DNA from: an uncultured Sutterella sp.
GTDB lineage: Bacteria > Pseudomonadota > Gammaproteobacteria > Burkholderiales > Burkholderiaceae_F
Reading direction: 5' to 3'
Length of the DNA stretch: 21,724 nucleotides
Assembly (NCBI GenBank): GCA_900542195.1
Contig: UQNA01000050.1
Span: 1 to 21,724, forward strand
Within the stretch, counting starts at the first letter, position 1. Each line of letters opens with the position of its first letter. The position numbers were made by a program, and so were the translations under genes. Positions 1 through 5,603 of this stretch are shown one piece after another. A model generated the notes under the pieces. That model had not been told where the DNA came from and searched no databases. It saw only the letters and a list, made by a program, of their open reading frames with translations.

Positions 1-1
1 C

Positions 2-106
2 TATTCTCCCAAGTATGGAGGGGCCTATATGCGAGGTTATCCCCTTGAGGATATGAGAGTAATTTTTGACGATTGGGCTAACTTCTGTTTCTCAAAAGTT
101 AAATAA
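2..106 (+). CDS. int: C-terminal end of a P4-type tyrosine integrase (5' part outside window)
   Basis: A reading frame is open from the left edge to TAA at 104-106 and gives 34 residues. They contain the spacing A-Y-x-R-x(3)-L-E-x(2)-R-x(5)-W-A-x-F, which I know from the extreme C-terminus of P4-family phage integrases, where it follows the catalytic tyrosine. The catalytic domain itself is left of the window, so the assignment rests on this tail motif and on context: it lies next to an AlpA-like gene at the start of a prophage. The enzyme would join the phage att site to the host att site. The attachment site would normally lie further left, near the integrase start. A hairpin follows at once. 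Confidence 0.6.
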   Translation, partial: YSPKYGGAYMRGYPLEDMRVIFDDWANFCFSKVK

Positions 107-130
107 CAAAAAGGCTGCGGGTTGCAGCCT
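101..130 (-). terminator. Rho-independent terminator of the leftward operon
   Basis: AGGCTGC (112-118) and GCAGCCT (124-130) pair with a 5-nt loop. On the minus strand the stem is followed by TTTTGTTATTT. It ends the leftward operon 14 nt after the AlpA-like stop codon. The same stem lies just after the integrase stop, so it may also slow transcripts coming from the left. Confidence 0.75.
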
Positions 131-143
131 CGAGATTGTGATG

Positions 144-353
144 CTATTGAAAAGAGCATTGGTTTTTACCGTATGCAATTACTTCATCTCGTATCCAGAA
201 CACTCTTCCTCGTTCTTTAATCCGTTTAGGAAAATCCGGAAGAATCTTTGAATAAAGCCATACGGTTGAGACACCAATATTGAGAATAGCGGCAACTTCT
301 TTAACCTTGATTCTTACCGGTTCAGGTAGATGTTGATTTGTGTTTTCGTTCAT
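144..353 (-). CDS. AlpA-family small DNA-binding protein (MerR-like HTH)
   Basis: The product is 69 aa. Residues about 13-60 form a winged HTH of the AlpA/excisionase type: I-K-V-K-E-V-A-A-I-L-N-I-G-V-S-T-V-W, then a basic turn, then W-I-R-D-E-V. Family members regulate integrase expression or act as excision factors in P4-like elements. Its place beside and facing the integrase fits such a role. The start is supported by AGGAG 8 nt upstream of the ATG. It is the last gene of the leftward operon and is followed by a terminator. Whether it works as an excisionase or a regulator cannot be told from the sequence. Confidence 0.8.
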   Translation of the reverse strand: MNENTNQHLPEPVRIKVKEVAAILNIGVSTVWLYSKILPDFPKRIKERGRVFWIRDEVIAYGKNQCSFQ

Positions 354-366
354 GCTTGTGCTCCTA

Positions 367-927
367 TTAAGATTGTTTCTTTTTCCGCAAAGGTGCTAAT
401 TTCAACTCCACTTCTTTTCTATCTAGAGCGATTAACTGTTTTTCTAATTCAAATTCTTCGTCATCAATCGTTGAGGATGTTTGTAGAGGCGCGGGTCTAT
501 CTGTTTTAGTCGGAATTTTGGGACTTGATATTTTTTTATGATTGAGAACTTCTTCTATCTTTTGAGCGGTCAAAGGATCTTGGGGTGTACCGATTAGGTT
601 ACGTAGATCTCTGGTTTTTAATTTCTTAAGGAGATTTCCAATTTGAATAAGGTCATCGTAATTAATAGGATTATTTTTGGGCAAAGGCAAAGTTAGCCCC
701 GGGTAGGTGTCGAGCTCTTCGGAATAAAAATGTCCAATATAAAAGTATTTTCTTTTAGGTGCGCATCTTGCTGTCAAATATCTTTTTTGACCGACTCTGA
801 TACTGATGCTTGTTCCTCCATCCAATGAAATCTCACGAAATGGCTTCTTGGTTGAAGATAACTCCTTAATCGCTGCGAGTATGGCATTATCCAAAGCTTC
901 CCTAGATTTAAATGGCTTTCGTTTCAT
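367..927 (-). CDS. Conserved-looking phage protein of unknown function, 186 aa
   Basis: I do not recognise a family. The start is placed at the ATG at 927-925, whose last bases overlap the upstream stop (ATGA). This coupled start follows a GGAAGAG stretch; a longer in-frame start at 984 lacks this support. The N-terminal half is mixed and compact, with a basic patch around residues 50-70 that could bind nucleic acid. The last 50 residues are a charged, probably coiled-coil tail ending in Arg-Lys-Lys-Lys-Gln-Ser. It is an internal gene of the leftward operon between the 924-1424 gene and the AlpA-like gene. Confidence 0.6.
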   Translation of the reverse strand: MKRKPFKSREALDNAILAAIKELSSTKKPFREISLDGGTSISIRVGQKRYLTARCAPKRKYFYIGHFYSEELDTYPGLTLPLPKNNPINYDDLIQIGNLLKKLKTRDLRNLIGTPQDPLTAQKIEEVLNHKKISSPKIPTKTDRPAPLQTSSTIDDEEFELEKQLIALDRKEVELKLAPLRKKKQS

Positions 928-1424
928 AGATTCTTCTCTTCCTTTGCTTTCTGAGCGTTGGTGACGGCTCTCTTGCATGACCATGCGTACTCTTGAAGTG
1001 CCGTTTTAGGTCCAAGTTTCAATGCTTCTTTAATCATTGGAACAATCATTGCAAAGGTATCGCTAAGAACTTTCAGCTCGTCGCCAGTTGCAACGAATCC
1101 TTGAGTTTTGCCTTCGGATTTTCTGTCATAAATTGCATTAAGAACTTCTCTTGCCGCTCTTATCAGTGGTTCGCCCTGGTTTAGCTCTGTTTGATCAAGA
1201 TTTTTGTAACGTTTGAAAATAATCGCTATTCCCCAGTTGACAGTATCCTCAACCAAATCAAAATCGTTTTCTGAGAGCTTCCCTGCAGGTAAGGTCAATT
1301 CAACTAAGAGATTGGCAGTATCCAGCTGTTTCTCGATGTGTTTAATTCTTTCTGTCGACCATCCGGATATTCTGACTGGGTGAGGACGATACGGCTTGTC
1401 CCGTTTTTTCTTAATTCTTGACAT
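924..1424 (-). CDS. Unknown basic phage protein, 166 aa
   Basis: The family is not recognised with certainty. The N-terminus is strongly basic (SRIKKKRDKPYRPHPVR), a K-K-x-Y-R-P-x-P-V-R type opening seen in several small phage proteins of unknown role. The rest looks alpha-helical. The start at 1424 is chosen because GGAG lies 7 nt upstream; an in-frame ATG at 1448 has no such site and would lengthen the overlap with the upstream gene. Stop and next start overlap as ATGA, so translation is probably coupled with the 367-927 gene. Confidence 0.6.
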   Translation of the reverse strand: MSRIKKKRDKPYRPHPVRISGWSTERIKHIEKQLDTANLLVELTLPAGKLSENDFDLVEDTVNWGIAIIFKRYKNLDQTELNQGEPLIRAAREVLNAIYDRKSEGKTQGFVATGDELKVLSDTFAMIVPMIKEALKLGPKTALQEYAWSCKRAVTNAQKAKEEKNL

Positions 1425-1725
1425 TGGTTTCTCCGGCAGGTTTTGCAAAGTCTTTGCTTAGAGACGCAGAAAATTGAACGAGAAAAGTTCCGTTGACATG
1501 TCTTGCACAATGAACAGTTCTTTCCAATTGCATCGGTTCTTGCGTGTGGTCTGAAGAGAATCCGACAGGAACGTTGTATTCCGGATTGTTGGCGGAGTCT
1601 TCCAGCAGCCAGATAATTTTCCGGTAGTCTTCTTTCATACGCTCCTGCTCGTAATGCTTGTAGCGAGGAAGCAGAAAGTGTCTAAGTGCATCCCTGTATC
1701 TTTTAGTAAGTCGTAACTTTGTCAT
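1411..1725 (-). CDS. Unknown small phage protein, 104 aa
   Basis: No family is recognised. The first 45 residues are basic and helical (K-L-R-L-T-K-R-Y-R-D-A-L-R-H-F) and the rest looks beta-rich. The gene overlaps both neighbours (23 nt upstream, 14 nt downstream) with only a weak ribosome site, so it probably depends on coupled translation in the leftward operon. The frame is coding-like and no competing frame is better. Confidence 0.5.
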   Translation of the reverse strand: MTKLRLTKRYRDALRHFLLPRYKHYEQERMKEDYRKIIWLLEDSANNPEYNVPVGFSSDHTQEPMQLERTVHCARHVNGTFLVQFSASLSKDFAKPAGETNVKN

Positions 1726-2068
1726 TTTTCTTATTTCTTTCGAAATTCTCTTTTTCTTTTTCGTTATTCATTTCATTTGGGGCTTTTGAGAAAAGACCAA
1801 TGATCATTTGAAGTTGTTCTGTGTTAGTAAGCAGAGCAAATCTTTCACCATTTGAGTTGAAAAAGTGAAACACTGCCAAATTCATTTTCTTTGGCTCTTT
1901 TAGCTCAACGATATTGCCGTCTACGACTTCGATGAGTTTTGTTTCTGCAGGAAGTTCAAGTGCTTTAAAAACATTGGTTTTGAATTTCTCTATATGTTTG
2001 AGAAGAACTTCCTCTTCATGACTAAGGTACGGCCATTGGTTATTAAAATTCGGTTTCATTGTTGTCAT
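1703..2068 (-). CDS. Unknown protein, paralogue of the 2128-2451 product
   Basis: The product is 121 aa. Residues about 8-95 align along their length with the neighbouring 107-aa product: both have W-P near the N-terminus, L-P-x-E-T-K-L-I-E, then G-x-x-V, then F-x-x-x-x-F-F/I-N and a following F-A. No known domain is recognised. The tail (N-N-E-K-E-K-E-N-F-E-R-N-K-K) is highly charged and is absent from the paralogue. AGGA lies about 11 nt before the ATG at 2068. The pair probably arose by tandem duplication inside the operon. Confidence 0.55.
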   Translation of the reverse strand: MTTMKPNFNNQWPYLSHEEEVLLKHIEKFKTNVFKALELPAETKLIEVVDGNIVELKEPKKMNLAVFHFFNSNGERFALLTNTEQLQMIIGLFSKAPNEMNNEKEKENFERNKKNDKVTTY

Positions 2069-2127
2069 TTAATTTTGAATCCTGCTGTAGTTACGTAGAT
2101 ATCCGGCTCAAACCTAGATTGCTAACT

Positions 2128-2451
2128 TTATTGAGGGCGACTATGGTGTTTGTCCTCCTTTAAACCTCTGATTAACTGCACACAAAGGGAACCGAGTTCT
2201 GCTAGTTCTGGTATTGAGGCTATGAAGGCAAACTTTTCCTCTCTAGCATTAATAAAGTGAAGGATTACAAAAGGTTCCATATCTGTTAGAGCAATATCAA
2301 CTTTGGTGCCGCCCAATAACTCAATAAGCTTTGTTTCCGGAGGAAGGTTCACTATCTTGGCAGTGTCTTTTTTTACACTTTGTGCCTTTTTGACCATGTC
2401 GAGAAAGGCATTGTCTGGTTGTGGCCATTTAGCTGTTTGTTTAAAACTCAT
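2128..2451 (-). CDS. Unknown protein, paralogue of the 1703-2068 product
   Basis: The product is 107 aa with the same core pattern as its downstream neighbour (K-W-P, L-P-P-E-T-K-L-I-E-L, L-H-F-I-N, F-A-F-I). GGAG lies 7 nt before the ATG. There is no signal peptide or membrane segment. The shared core suggests a small alpha/beta fold, but its role is unknown. It is part of the leftward operon between the frameshifted 2471-2765 gene and the paralogue. Confidence 0.55.
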   Translation of the reverse strand: MSFKQTAKWPQPDNAFLDMVKKAQSVKKDTAKIVNLPPETKLIELLGGTKVDIALTDMEPFVILHFINAREEKFAFIASIPELAELGSLCVQLIRGLKEDKHHSRPQ

Positions 2452-2470
2452 TTATCTTCTCCAGGTAGAT

Positions 2471-2765
2471 TTATCCAACTTTTTCAAAGTTTTTTTCGAG
2501 ATAGGCAACAAGGGTGATTGACTCGCCTTTTCCCCAAGGTAGAGAAATCGAATATCCAAGCGTCCAGTCTTTTGAATTCTTGACCGGCGGGATTAAAAGC
2601 GTTTCGCAGTCAGAGGGTTTGTTGAGTTCTGGATTGGCTTTGTTCTCAAGTTGTTCAATAGTTCTGTCCAGGAGTTTTTTTTCTACGTTCCTCTGTTAAC
2701 TCTAGGTTGTGTTTAGATATGAAGTTGGCCAGTCCTCTTTTGAAATCTTTTGTGAGTTTGTACAT
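2471..2765 (-). pseudogene. Small unknown gene with a frameshift at an A8 run
   Basis: The ATG at 2765-2763 follows AAGG by 7 nt. Its frame runs 30 codons (ending E-E-R-R-K-K) into a run of eight A residues on the minus strand (plus T 2675-2682), then stops five codons later. If one A is skipped, the frame continues for 67 more coherent residues to TAA at 2473-2471, giving 97 aa with L-E-N-K-A-N-P-E-L, D-W-T-L-G-Y-S-I and G-E-S-I-T-L-V-A-Y-L-E-K. This is either a decayed gene, a sequencing error, or one expressed through slippage on the A run. The family is unknown. It is the first gene of the leftward operon. Confidence 0.6.
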
Positions 2766-2783
2766 GTCTAACCTTATGTAATT

Positions 2784-2809
2784 GGTGCCGGTCTTTCCCG
2801 GCTGTCACC
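2784..2809. other. Hairpin in the divergent intergenic region
   Basis: GCCGG (2787-2791) and CCGGC (2798-2802) pair around a 6-nt loop, with GGT/ACC outside separated by a bulge. It lies between the leftward operon (start 2765) and the rightward gene at 2861, so it would be in the 5' leader of the leftward mRNA or in an operator. No clear sigma-70 boxes were found here. Confidence 0.35.
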
Positions 2810-2860
2810 TCCGTTAGATAATTAGGTTGTTCATATCTCAATTAATCTATGGAGGAAAAT

Positions 2861-3115
2861 ATGGATAAAAAATCTAAAACATTTGCGCCAGATCAGGCAT
2901 TTCAAATTCTTTGCAATGCTCTACAGGCTGGAGCTGTAACACTTCCTTTTGGCAGAGAGGTTCATGTAAAAATGCTTGAGCAGTTGAAAAATCCCAATTG
3001 GCAGATTTCTAAGGAACAAATTATCAAGAGGACGATCGTCACTGACATTGAGCCTCTGGCTAAAGCCGATGCTGCCTATCTTGTCGCTTTCTACAATGCT
3101 CTGCTCGAGAGCTAG
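2861..3115 (+). CDS. Unknown small protein, 84 aa
   Basis: GGAGG sits 5 nt before the ATG at 2861, which makes that start better than the in-frame ATG at 2849. The product (M-D-K-K-S-K-T-F-A-P-D-Q-A-F) looks soluble and mostly helical; no family is recognised. It is a lone rightward gene, divergent from the leftward operon. Its stop shares the palindrome CTAG (3112-3115) with the stop of the convergent gene on the other strand, so the two genes end on the same four bases. Confidence 0.6.
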   Translation: MDKKSKTFAPDQAFQILCNALQAGAVTLPFGREVHVKMLEQLKNPNWQISKEQIIKRTIVTDIEPLAKADAAYLVAFYNALLES

Positions 3116-3405
3116 CCATAATGTAAAAATCTTCCTATCCTAGACATCTCTTCGGGGCGACCAAGTAATTGGATGCTCCAAAGAGTCTCTAGTAGAAAAG
3201 AAAGAAATTCTTTCTTTTTGATAGAACCGCTAGAACTTTTTATAAGCGCCGCTCTCCAAATCTCCTTTAATACAGGTTGACTGACTAATGTATTCAGATG
3301 GTTTGGTTTTTCTTCCAGTTCTCTCAACCGTGCAGAAAGGTTAATGAATTTTCTTAACTGCTTTCTAGAAGGGGTGGTGGAGACTTTCTTTTTACGCTTT
3401 TTCAT
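3112..3405 (-). CDS. Unknown basic small protein, 97 aa
   Basis: The N-terminus is very basic (M-K-K-R-K-K-K), followed by helical segments with R-K-Q-L-R-K-F-I-N-L-S-A-R-L-R-E-L. It may bind nucleic acid, but no family is recognised. GGAG lies 8 nt before the ATG and overlaps the end of the upstream gene, so translation is probably coupled. It is transcribed leftward after the 3408-3710 gene from the promoter at 3736-3764. Confidence 0.55.
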   Translation of the reverse strand: MKKRKKKVSTTPSRKQLRKFINLSARLRELEEKPNHLNTLVSQPVLKEIWRAALIKSSSGSIKKKEFLSFLLETLWSIQLLGRPEEMSRIGRFLHYG

Positions 3406-3407
3406 GC

Positions 3408-3710
3408 TTAACTCTCCGAAATTTTCTTCGACAAAATTTGAATAGCGCTTTCGTAAGAAGCTCTGGCTGAACGACCGTCTTTTGAGAAAACGACCATTGC
3501 ACCCAAAAGGGCTGAAAGACTTATGCAGTTATCGAGTGAGATTTTGTGTTCCGGTGCTTCAATGAGATTTAAGCAGCTTCTAATAGAGCTTAAATAACAG
3601 AACATAGAGTCATCAACGACGTCGAGCATCTGGCGAACAGAGAGACAAAAGTTGAAAGACTCAAGCTTTGAAAAGAATATGAAACTTGTAAATTGTGCTG
3701 AATTTTGCAT
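3408..3710 (-). CDS. Unknown small protein, 100 aa
   Basis: The start at 3710 is chosen because GGAGG lies 6 nt upstream; the in-frame ATG at 3737 would place this ribosome site inside the gene and would overlap the -10 box. The product is helical with many Ser/Cys residues and no recognised domain. It lies downstream of the repressor gene with a promoter between, so it can be made in the lysogen. Confidence 0.55.
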   Translation of the reverse strand: MQNSAQFTSFIFFSKLESFNFCLSVRQMLDVVDDSMFCYLSSIRSCLNLIEAPEHKISLDNCISLSALLGAMVVFSKDGRSARASYESAIQILSKKISES

Positions 3711-3731
3711 ACGCACCTCCAGTTGAGATGC

Positions 3732-3747
3732 GCTCAATATACTTAAC
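3732..3747 (+). repeat. Copy 1 of 16-bp motif GCTCAAT-N3-CTTAAC
   Basis: Identical at 13 of 16 positions to 4177-4192. Both copies lie in promoter regions on either side of the repressor gene; this one overlaps a -10 box. Probable operator site. Confidence 0.5.
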
Positions 3748-3764
3748 TTTTTGTGAAATGTAAA
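3736..3764 (-). promoter_or_regulatory. Sigma-70 type promoter for the 3710 leftward pair
   Basis: On the minus strand, TTTACA (3764-3759) and TATATT (3741-3736) are spaced by exactly 17 nt and end 25 nt before the ATG at 3710. The -10 box lies inside a 16-bp motif (3732-3747) that recurs before the Cro-like gene, so the promoter is probably under phage control. Confidence 0.55.
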
Positions 3765-3782
3765 GCTAATTGAACATTAAAG

Positions 3783-4118
3783 TTAAATATCTTCTGTAAT
3801 TTGCTTGATAATACCGATGCTTAGTTTTTGTTTAGCTTCGGGAAGAGAGGAGACTAATTCAACCAAGTCCTTACTCATAGGTGAAATATCGTCAGAAGAA
3901 TCAATTTCAGGTTTTCCTTCACCTAAAATCAACCAAAAAGGATTTATTTTTAGATACTTACAGATTCTTGTAGCAAGTTCTGCGCTTATGTTTTTGGTTT
4001 TTCCTGTACAAATTTGTGAGATAGCAGAACGACTAACTCCCATCTTCAGAGCTAGTGCATTTTGATTTATATCCCTCAACTCGAGAGCAAAAAGTAATCT
4101 TTCAGCAATTGTATTCAT
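3783..4118 (-). CDS. cI-type phage repressor, short form (HTH XRE)
   Basis: The product is 111 aa. Residues about 5-65 are a classical XRE/lambda-repressor HTH: R-L-L-F-A-L-E-L-R-D-I-N-Q-N-A-L-A-L-K-M, then G-V-S-R-S-A-I-S-Q-I as recognition region, then I-C-K-Y-L-K-I-N-P-F-W-L. There is no LexA/S24 peptidase domain with its Ser/Lys dyad, so induction by RecA-stimulated self-cleavage is not expected. Induction would need an antirepressor or another signal. It is divergent from the Cro-like gene with an 82-nt operator region between. The start has a poor ribosome site, as seen in other near-leaderless repressor genes. Confidence 0.85.
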   Translation of the reverse strand: MNTIAERLLFALELRDINQNALALKMGVSRSAISQICTGKTKNISAELATRICKYLKINPFWLILGEGKPEIDSSDDISPMSKDLVELVSSLPEAKQKLSIGIIKQITEDI

Positions 4119-4131
4119 GATTCAAGTTTAA

Positions 4132-4145
4132 GAACATAAATGTTC
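4132..4145. promoter_or_regulatory. Palindromic operator GAACATAAATGTTC
   Basis: Perfect 6-bp arms (GAACAT/ATGTTC) around AA, placed 14 nt before the repressor start and in the repressor/Cro intergenic region. On the minus strand the overlapping TATGTT could be the repressor -10. A related half site, GAACAT, recurs at 3772-3777. Likely bound by the repressor, Cro or both. Confidence 0.55.
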
Positions 4146-4152
4146 AAATGAT

Positions 4153-4180
4153 TTACCAAACAACTTGATTATTTATGCTC
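4153..4180 (+). promoter_or_regulatory. Possible early (Cro) promoter
   Basis: TTTACC (4153-4158) and TATGCT (4175-4180 region) are about 16 nt apart and point at the Cro-like start at 4201. The second copy of the 16-bp motif (4177-4192) begins at the -10 box. The boxes are imperfect and were found by eye. Confidence 0.35.
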
Positions 4181-4192
4181 AATTCGCTTAAC
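4177..4192 (+). repeat. Copy 2 of 16-bp motif GCTCAAT-N3-CTTAAC
   Basis: Matches 3732-3747 at 13 of 16 positions and ends 8 nt before the Cro-like start. Probable operator site. Confidence 0.5.
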
Positions 4193-4200
4193 ATATAAAA

Positions 4201-4431
4201 ATGAAAAAAGAAAAAGCGATTTCAATTTTTGGTTCTGGAGCTGCGTTAGGACGTGCTGTAGGAGTACGTCGCAGTGCGATTTGTTATTGGCCTTCGAATC
4301 TAACCGTTTACCAATTAGACCGTGTAATTGGTGCCGCATTGCGTTTGAACAAGATAACCCCAGATGAAGCCAGGGAGCTTATTGAACATGAGAGACAAAG
4401 GAACGAACGAAGCAAGAGTGCTTCTAACTGA
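4201..4431 (+). CDS. Cro-like / YdaS-type early regulator
   Basis: The product is 76 aa. The HTH region G-S-G-A-A-L-G-R-A-V-G-V-R-R-S-A-I-C-Y-W resembles Cro and YdaS proteins, in which the recognition helix is followed by a Trp-Pro turn. Such proteins open the lytic programme by repressing the repressor promoter. It is the first gene rightward of the immunity region and divergent from the repressor. No Shine-Dalgarno is visible in the AT-rich leader just before the ATG, so the mRNA may be nearly leaderless. Its end overlaps the next gene by 44 nt. Confidence 0.75.
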   Translation: MKKEKAISIFGSGAALGRAVGVRRSAICYWPSNLTVYQLDRVIGAALRLNKITPDEARELIEHERQRNERSKSASN

Positions 4432-4636
4432 CCTAACTATACAAGTTTTGAATTGGAAGGTAGGAGTCGATTCTGATGCTTCTAAGAATTCGATTGTCTG
4501 CAGGGTAATGGACCGTTGGGCAAGAAAGCAAGTCATGAGCAGTCTCCGAAAGAAAGATAAAGCAAATTTAGCCGTAGACAGTTTGGAAAGCTACGGCGTT
4601 GATACGGCGTTGTTACGGCAGGAGACGGCAAAGTGA
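4388..4636 (+). CDS. Unknown early protein, 82 aa
   Basis: The in-frame ATG at 4388 has GGAG about 10 nt upstream, while the ATG at 4364 has none, so 4388 is preferred though not certain. The product has a coherent mixed sequence (L-L-T-D-L-T-I-Q-V-L-N-W-K-V-G-V-D-S) with a basic helix (R-W-A-R-K-Q-V-M-S-S-L-R-K-K). No family is recognised. It lies between the Cro-like gene and the coupled 4633 gene, a place often taken by YdaT-type early regulators. Its 3' end carries TACGGC repeats. Confidence 0.5.
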   Translation: MRDKGTNEARVLLTDLTIQVLNWKVGVDSDASKNSIVCRVMDRWARKQVMSSLRKKDKANLAVDSLESYGVDTALLRQETAK

Positions 4637-4711
4637 GTCAAAAATTTAATAAGTACGGCAGAAGGCGGAAAACTTGCCGGAGAACGCCGGTACAAAGCCG
4701 TGGACTACGGC
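4592..4711 (+). repeat. TACGGC repeats, three with exact 11-bp period
   Basis: TACGGC occurs at 4592, 4603, 4614, 4654 and 4706, with an inverted GCCGTA at 4571-4576. The first three are spaced by exactly 11 bp (TACGGCGTTGA, TACGGCGTTGT, TACGGCAGGAG). They span the end of one coding region and the start of the next. Confidence 0.45.
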
Positions 4712-4896
4712 ATGAGTTGGAAGAGAAAATGACAGAAGAAGAAAGAGCGGTTGCTAGCAGACGTTTTCAAAAAAAGCTGCAGGAGATGGACGCTAAAAGA
4801 CTGCAGCGTCCGGAAAGAAAATTCCCGTCCGCTGTTGTGATTGTTGTTTCTCTTCTTTTTGTTCTGGGTTTGTTAGTTTTGCAGGGAGACTTTTGA
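4633..4896 (+). CDS. Small basic single-pass membrane protein, 87 aa
   Basis: It starts with GTG at 4633, overlapping the previous stop (GTGA), with AGGAG 8 nt upstream. Residues 1-65 are very basic and then coiled-coil-like (E-L-E-E-K-M-T-E-E-E-R-A-V-A-S-R-R). Residues about 66-84 are one membrane segment (S-A-V-V-I-V-V-S-L-L-F-V-L-G-L-L-V-L). The predicted form is a tail-anchored protein with its basic domain in the cytoplasm. Function is unknown. The stop overlaps the next ATG as TGATG. Confidence 0.6.
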   Translation: MSQKFNKYGRRRKTCRRTPVQSRGLRHELEEKMTEEERAVASRRFQKKLQEMDAKRLQRPERKFPSAVVIVVSLLFVLGLLVLQGDF

Positions 4897-5603
4897 TGGA
4901 AAATTGGCCAGTTGAAGTACGCTATTCCCCTTGGTTGGAAAAAGGGCCTTACCTGAACGATAAGGCCCATGAATGGGGAAAGGTTAAACGGATAAGGGAA
5001 TATATCCGGGAAACAAAAGAAAAAGAATTGTTTTTATGCCTTCATGTCGAGGGTGAAAATACGCCTTTTACCTCCCTTCCCCTGGTTGAGGACTTTCAAA
5101 ACAAAAGGTATGTCTTGAGTTTTGACCGCAAAGGAAATATCAGTTGTCTGAATTTCTTTCTCCTCAAATATCTCAACCCCGATTTGGCTGACCTGTGGGT
5201 TCTGCAACTGCTCTCCCAATTTCCAGGGAAAGAATGTGATGGTCCCTGTTCGCGAATCGAGTCCCTCCCACGTTCGATCGACATAGGGATCTGTTTCTTC
5301 CACTTTATACAAGGGGCAAGAAGCGGCCAGCTGAAAGGTGGAACCCAAATCTCCGTCGTAAAGACGGAAAGTGTATTTCGTATACCCAATGCCGTTGTGA
5401 ATGTCCTCTCTAAGGTCTTGCAGCAAGGCATAACTTCTGCTTTGTTCGCCTTTTGGAATCAGGAAAAAGCAGGTTTCATTTGTCTTCAGCCATTTTGGAT
5501 TTGGATTCCAACGATAAGGGAAATAGTTTTTGAAAAGTTCATTAGCCAATTTTTCTTTCAATTGACAGCTCCTTTCAGATTAGAAATTTTTGACTCCAAT
5601 TAA
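4896..5603 (+). CDS. Early-operon reading frame, probably broken by an antisense gene
   Basis: The ATG at 4896 has GGAG 8 nt upstream and is coupled to the previous stop, so it is a credible start. The first ~46 codons (M-E-N-W-P-V-E-V-R-Y-S-P-W-L-E-K) look like real protein, with purine-rich first codon positions. From 5034 on the frame lies opposite the 175-aa leftward gene and reads like an antisense shadow: hydrophobic, Ser/Phe-rich, with many Cys. I infer that only the N-terminal part belonged to an early gene and that insertion of the leftward gene cut it. The full 235-aa product cannot be excluded. Confidence 0.3.
   Translation: MENWPVEVRYSPWLEKGPYLNDKAHEWGKVKRIREYIRETKEKELFLCLHVEGENTPFTSLPLVEDFQNKRYVLSFDRKGNISCLNFFLLKYLNPDLADLWVLQLLSQFPGKECDGPCSRIESLPRSIDIGICFFHFIQGARSGQLKGGTQISVVKTESVFRIPNAVVNVLSKVLQQGITSALFAFWNQEKAGFICLQPFWIWIPTIREIVFEKFISQFFFQLTAPFRLEIFDSN
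4939..4968 (-). terminator. Strong terminator of the leftward cargo gene
   Basis: GGGCCTTA (4944-4951) and TAAGGCCC (4961-4968) form a perfect 8-bp stem with a 9-nt loop; on the minus strand five T residues follow. It works only leftward, since no T run follows on the plus strand. It lies 66 nt past the stop of the 5034-5561 gene and inside the 5' part of the rightward frame from 4896. Confidence 0.8.
5034..5561 (-). CDS. Leftward cargo (moron-like) gene in the early region, 175 aa, unknown
   Basis: It starts with TTG at 5561, with AAAGGAG 7 nt upstream. The product is soluble with a balanced composition (K-E-K-L-A-N-E-L-F-K-N-Y-F-P-Y-R-W-N-P-N-P) and no signal peptide or membrane segment; no family is recognised. 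It runs against all surrounding early genes, has its own terminator, looks more GC-rich than its neighbours, and begins inside a large palindrome. These are marks of an acquired, separately expressed cargo gene, possibly active in the lysogen (inference). Confidence 0.65.
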   Translation of the reverse strand: MKEKLANELFKNYFPYRWNPNPKWLKTNETCFFLIPKGEQSRSYALLQDLREDIHNGIGYTKYTFRLYDGDLGSTFQLAASCPLYKVEETDPYVDRTWEGLDSRTGTITFFPWKLGEQLQNPQVSQIGVEIFEEKEIQTTDISFAVKTQDIPFVLKVLNQGKGGKRRIFTLDMKA

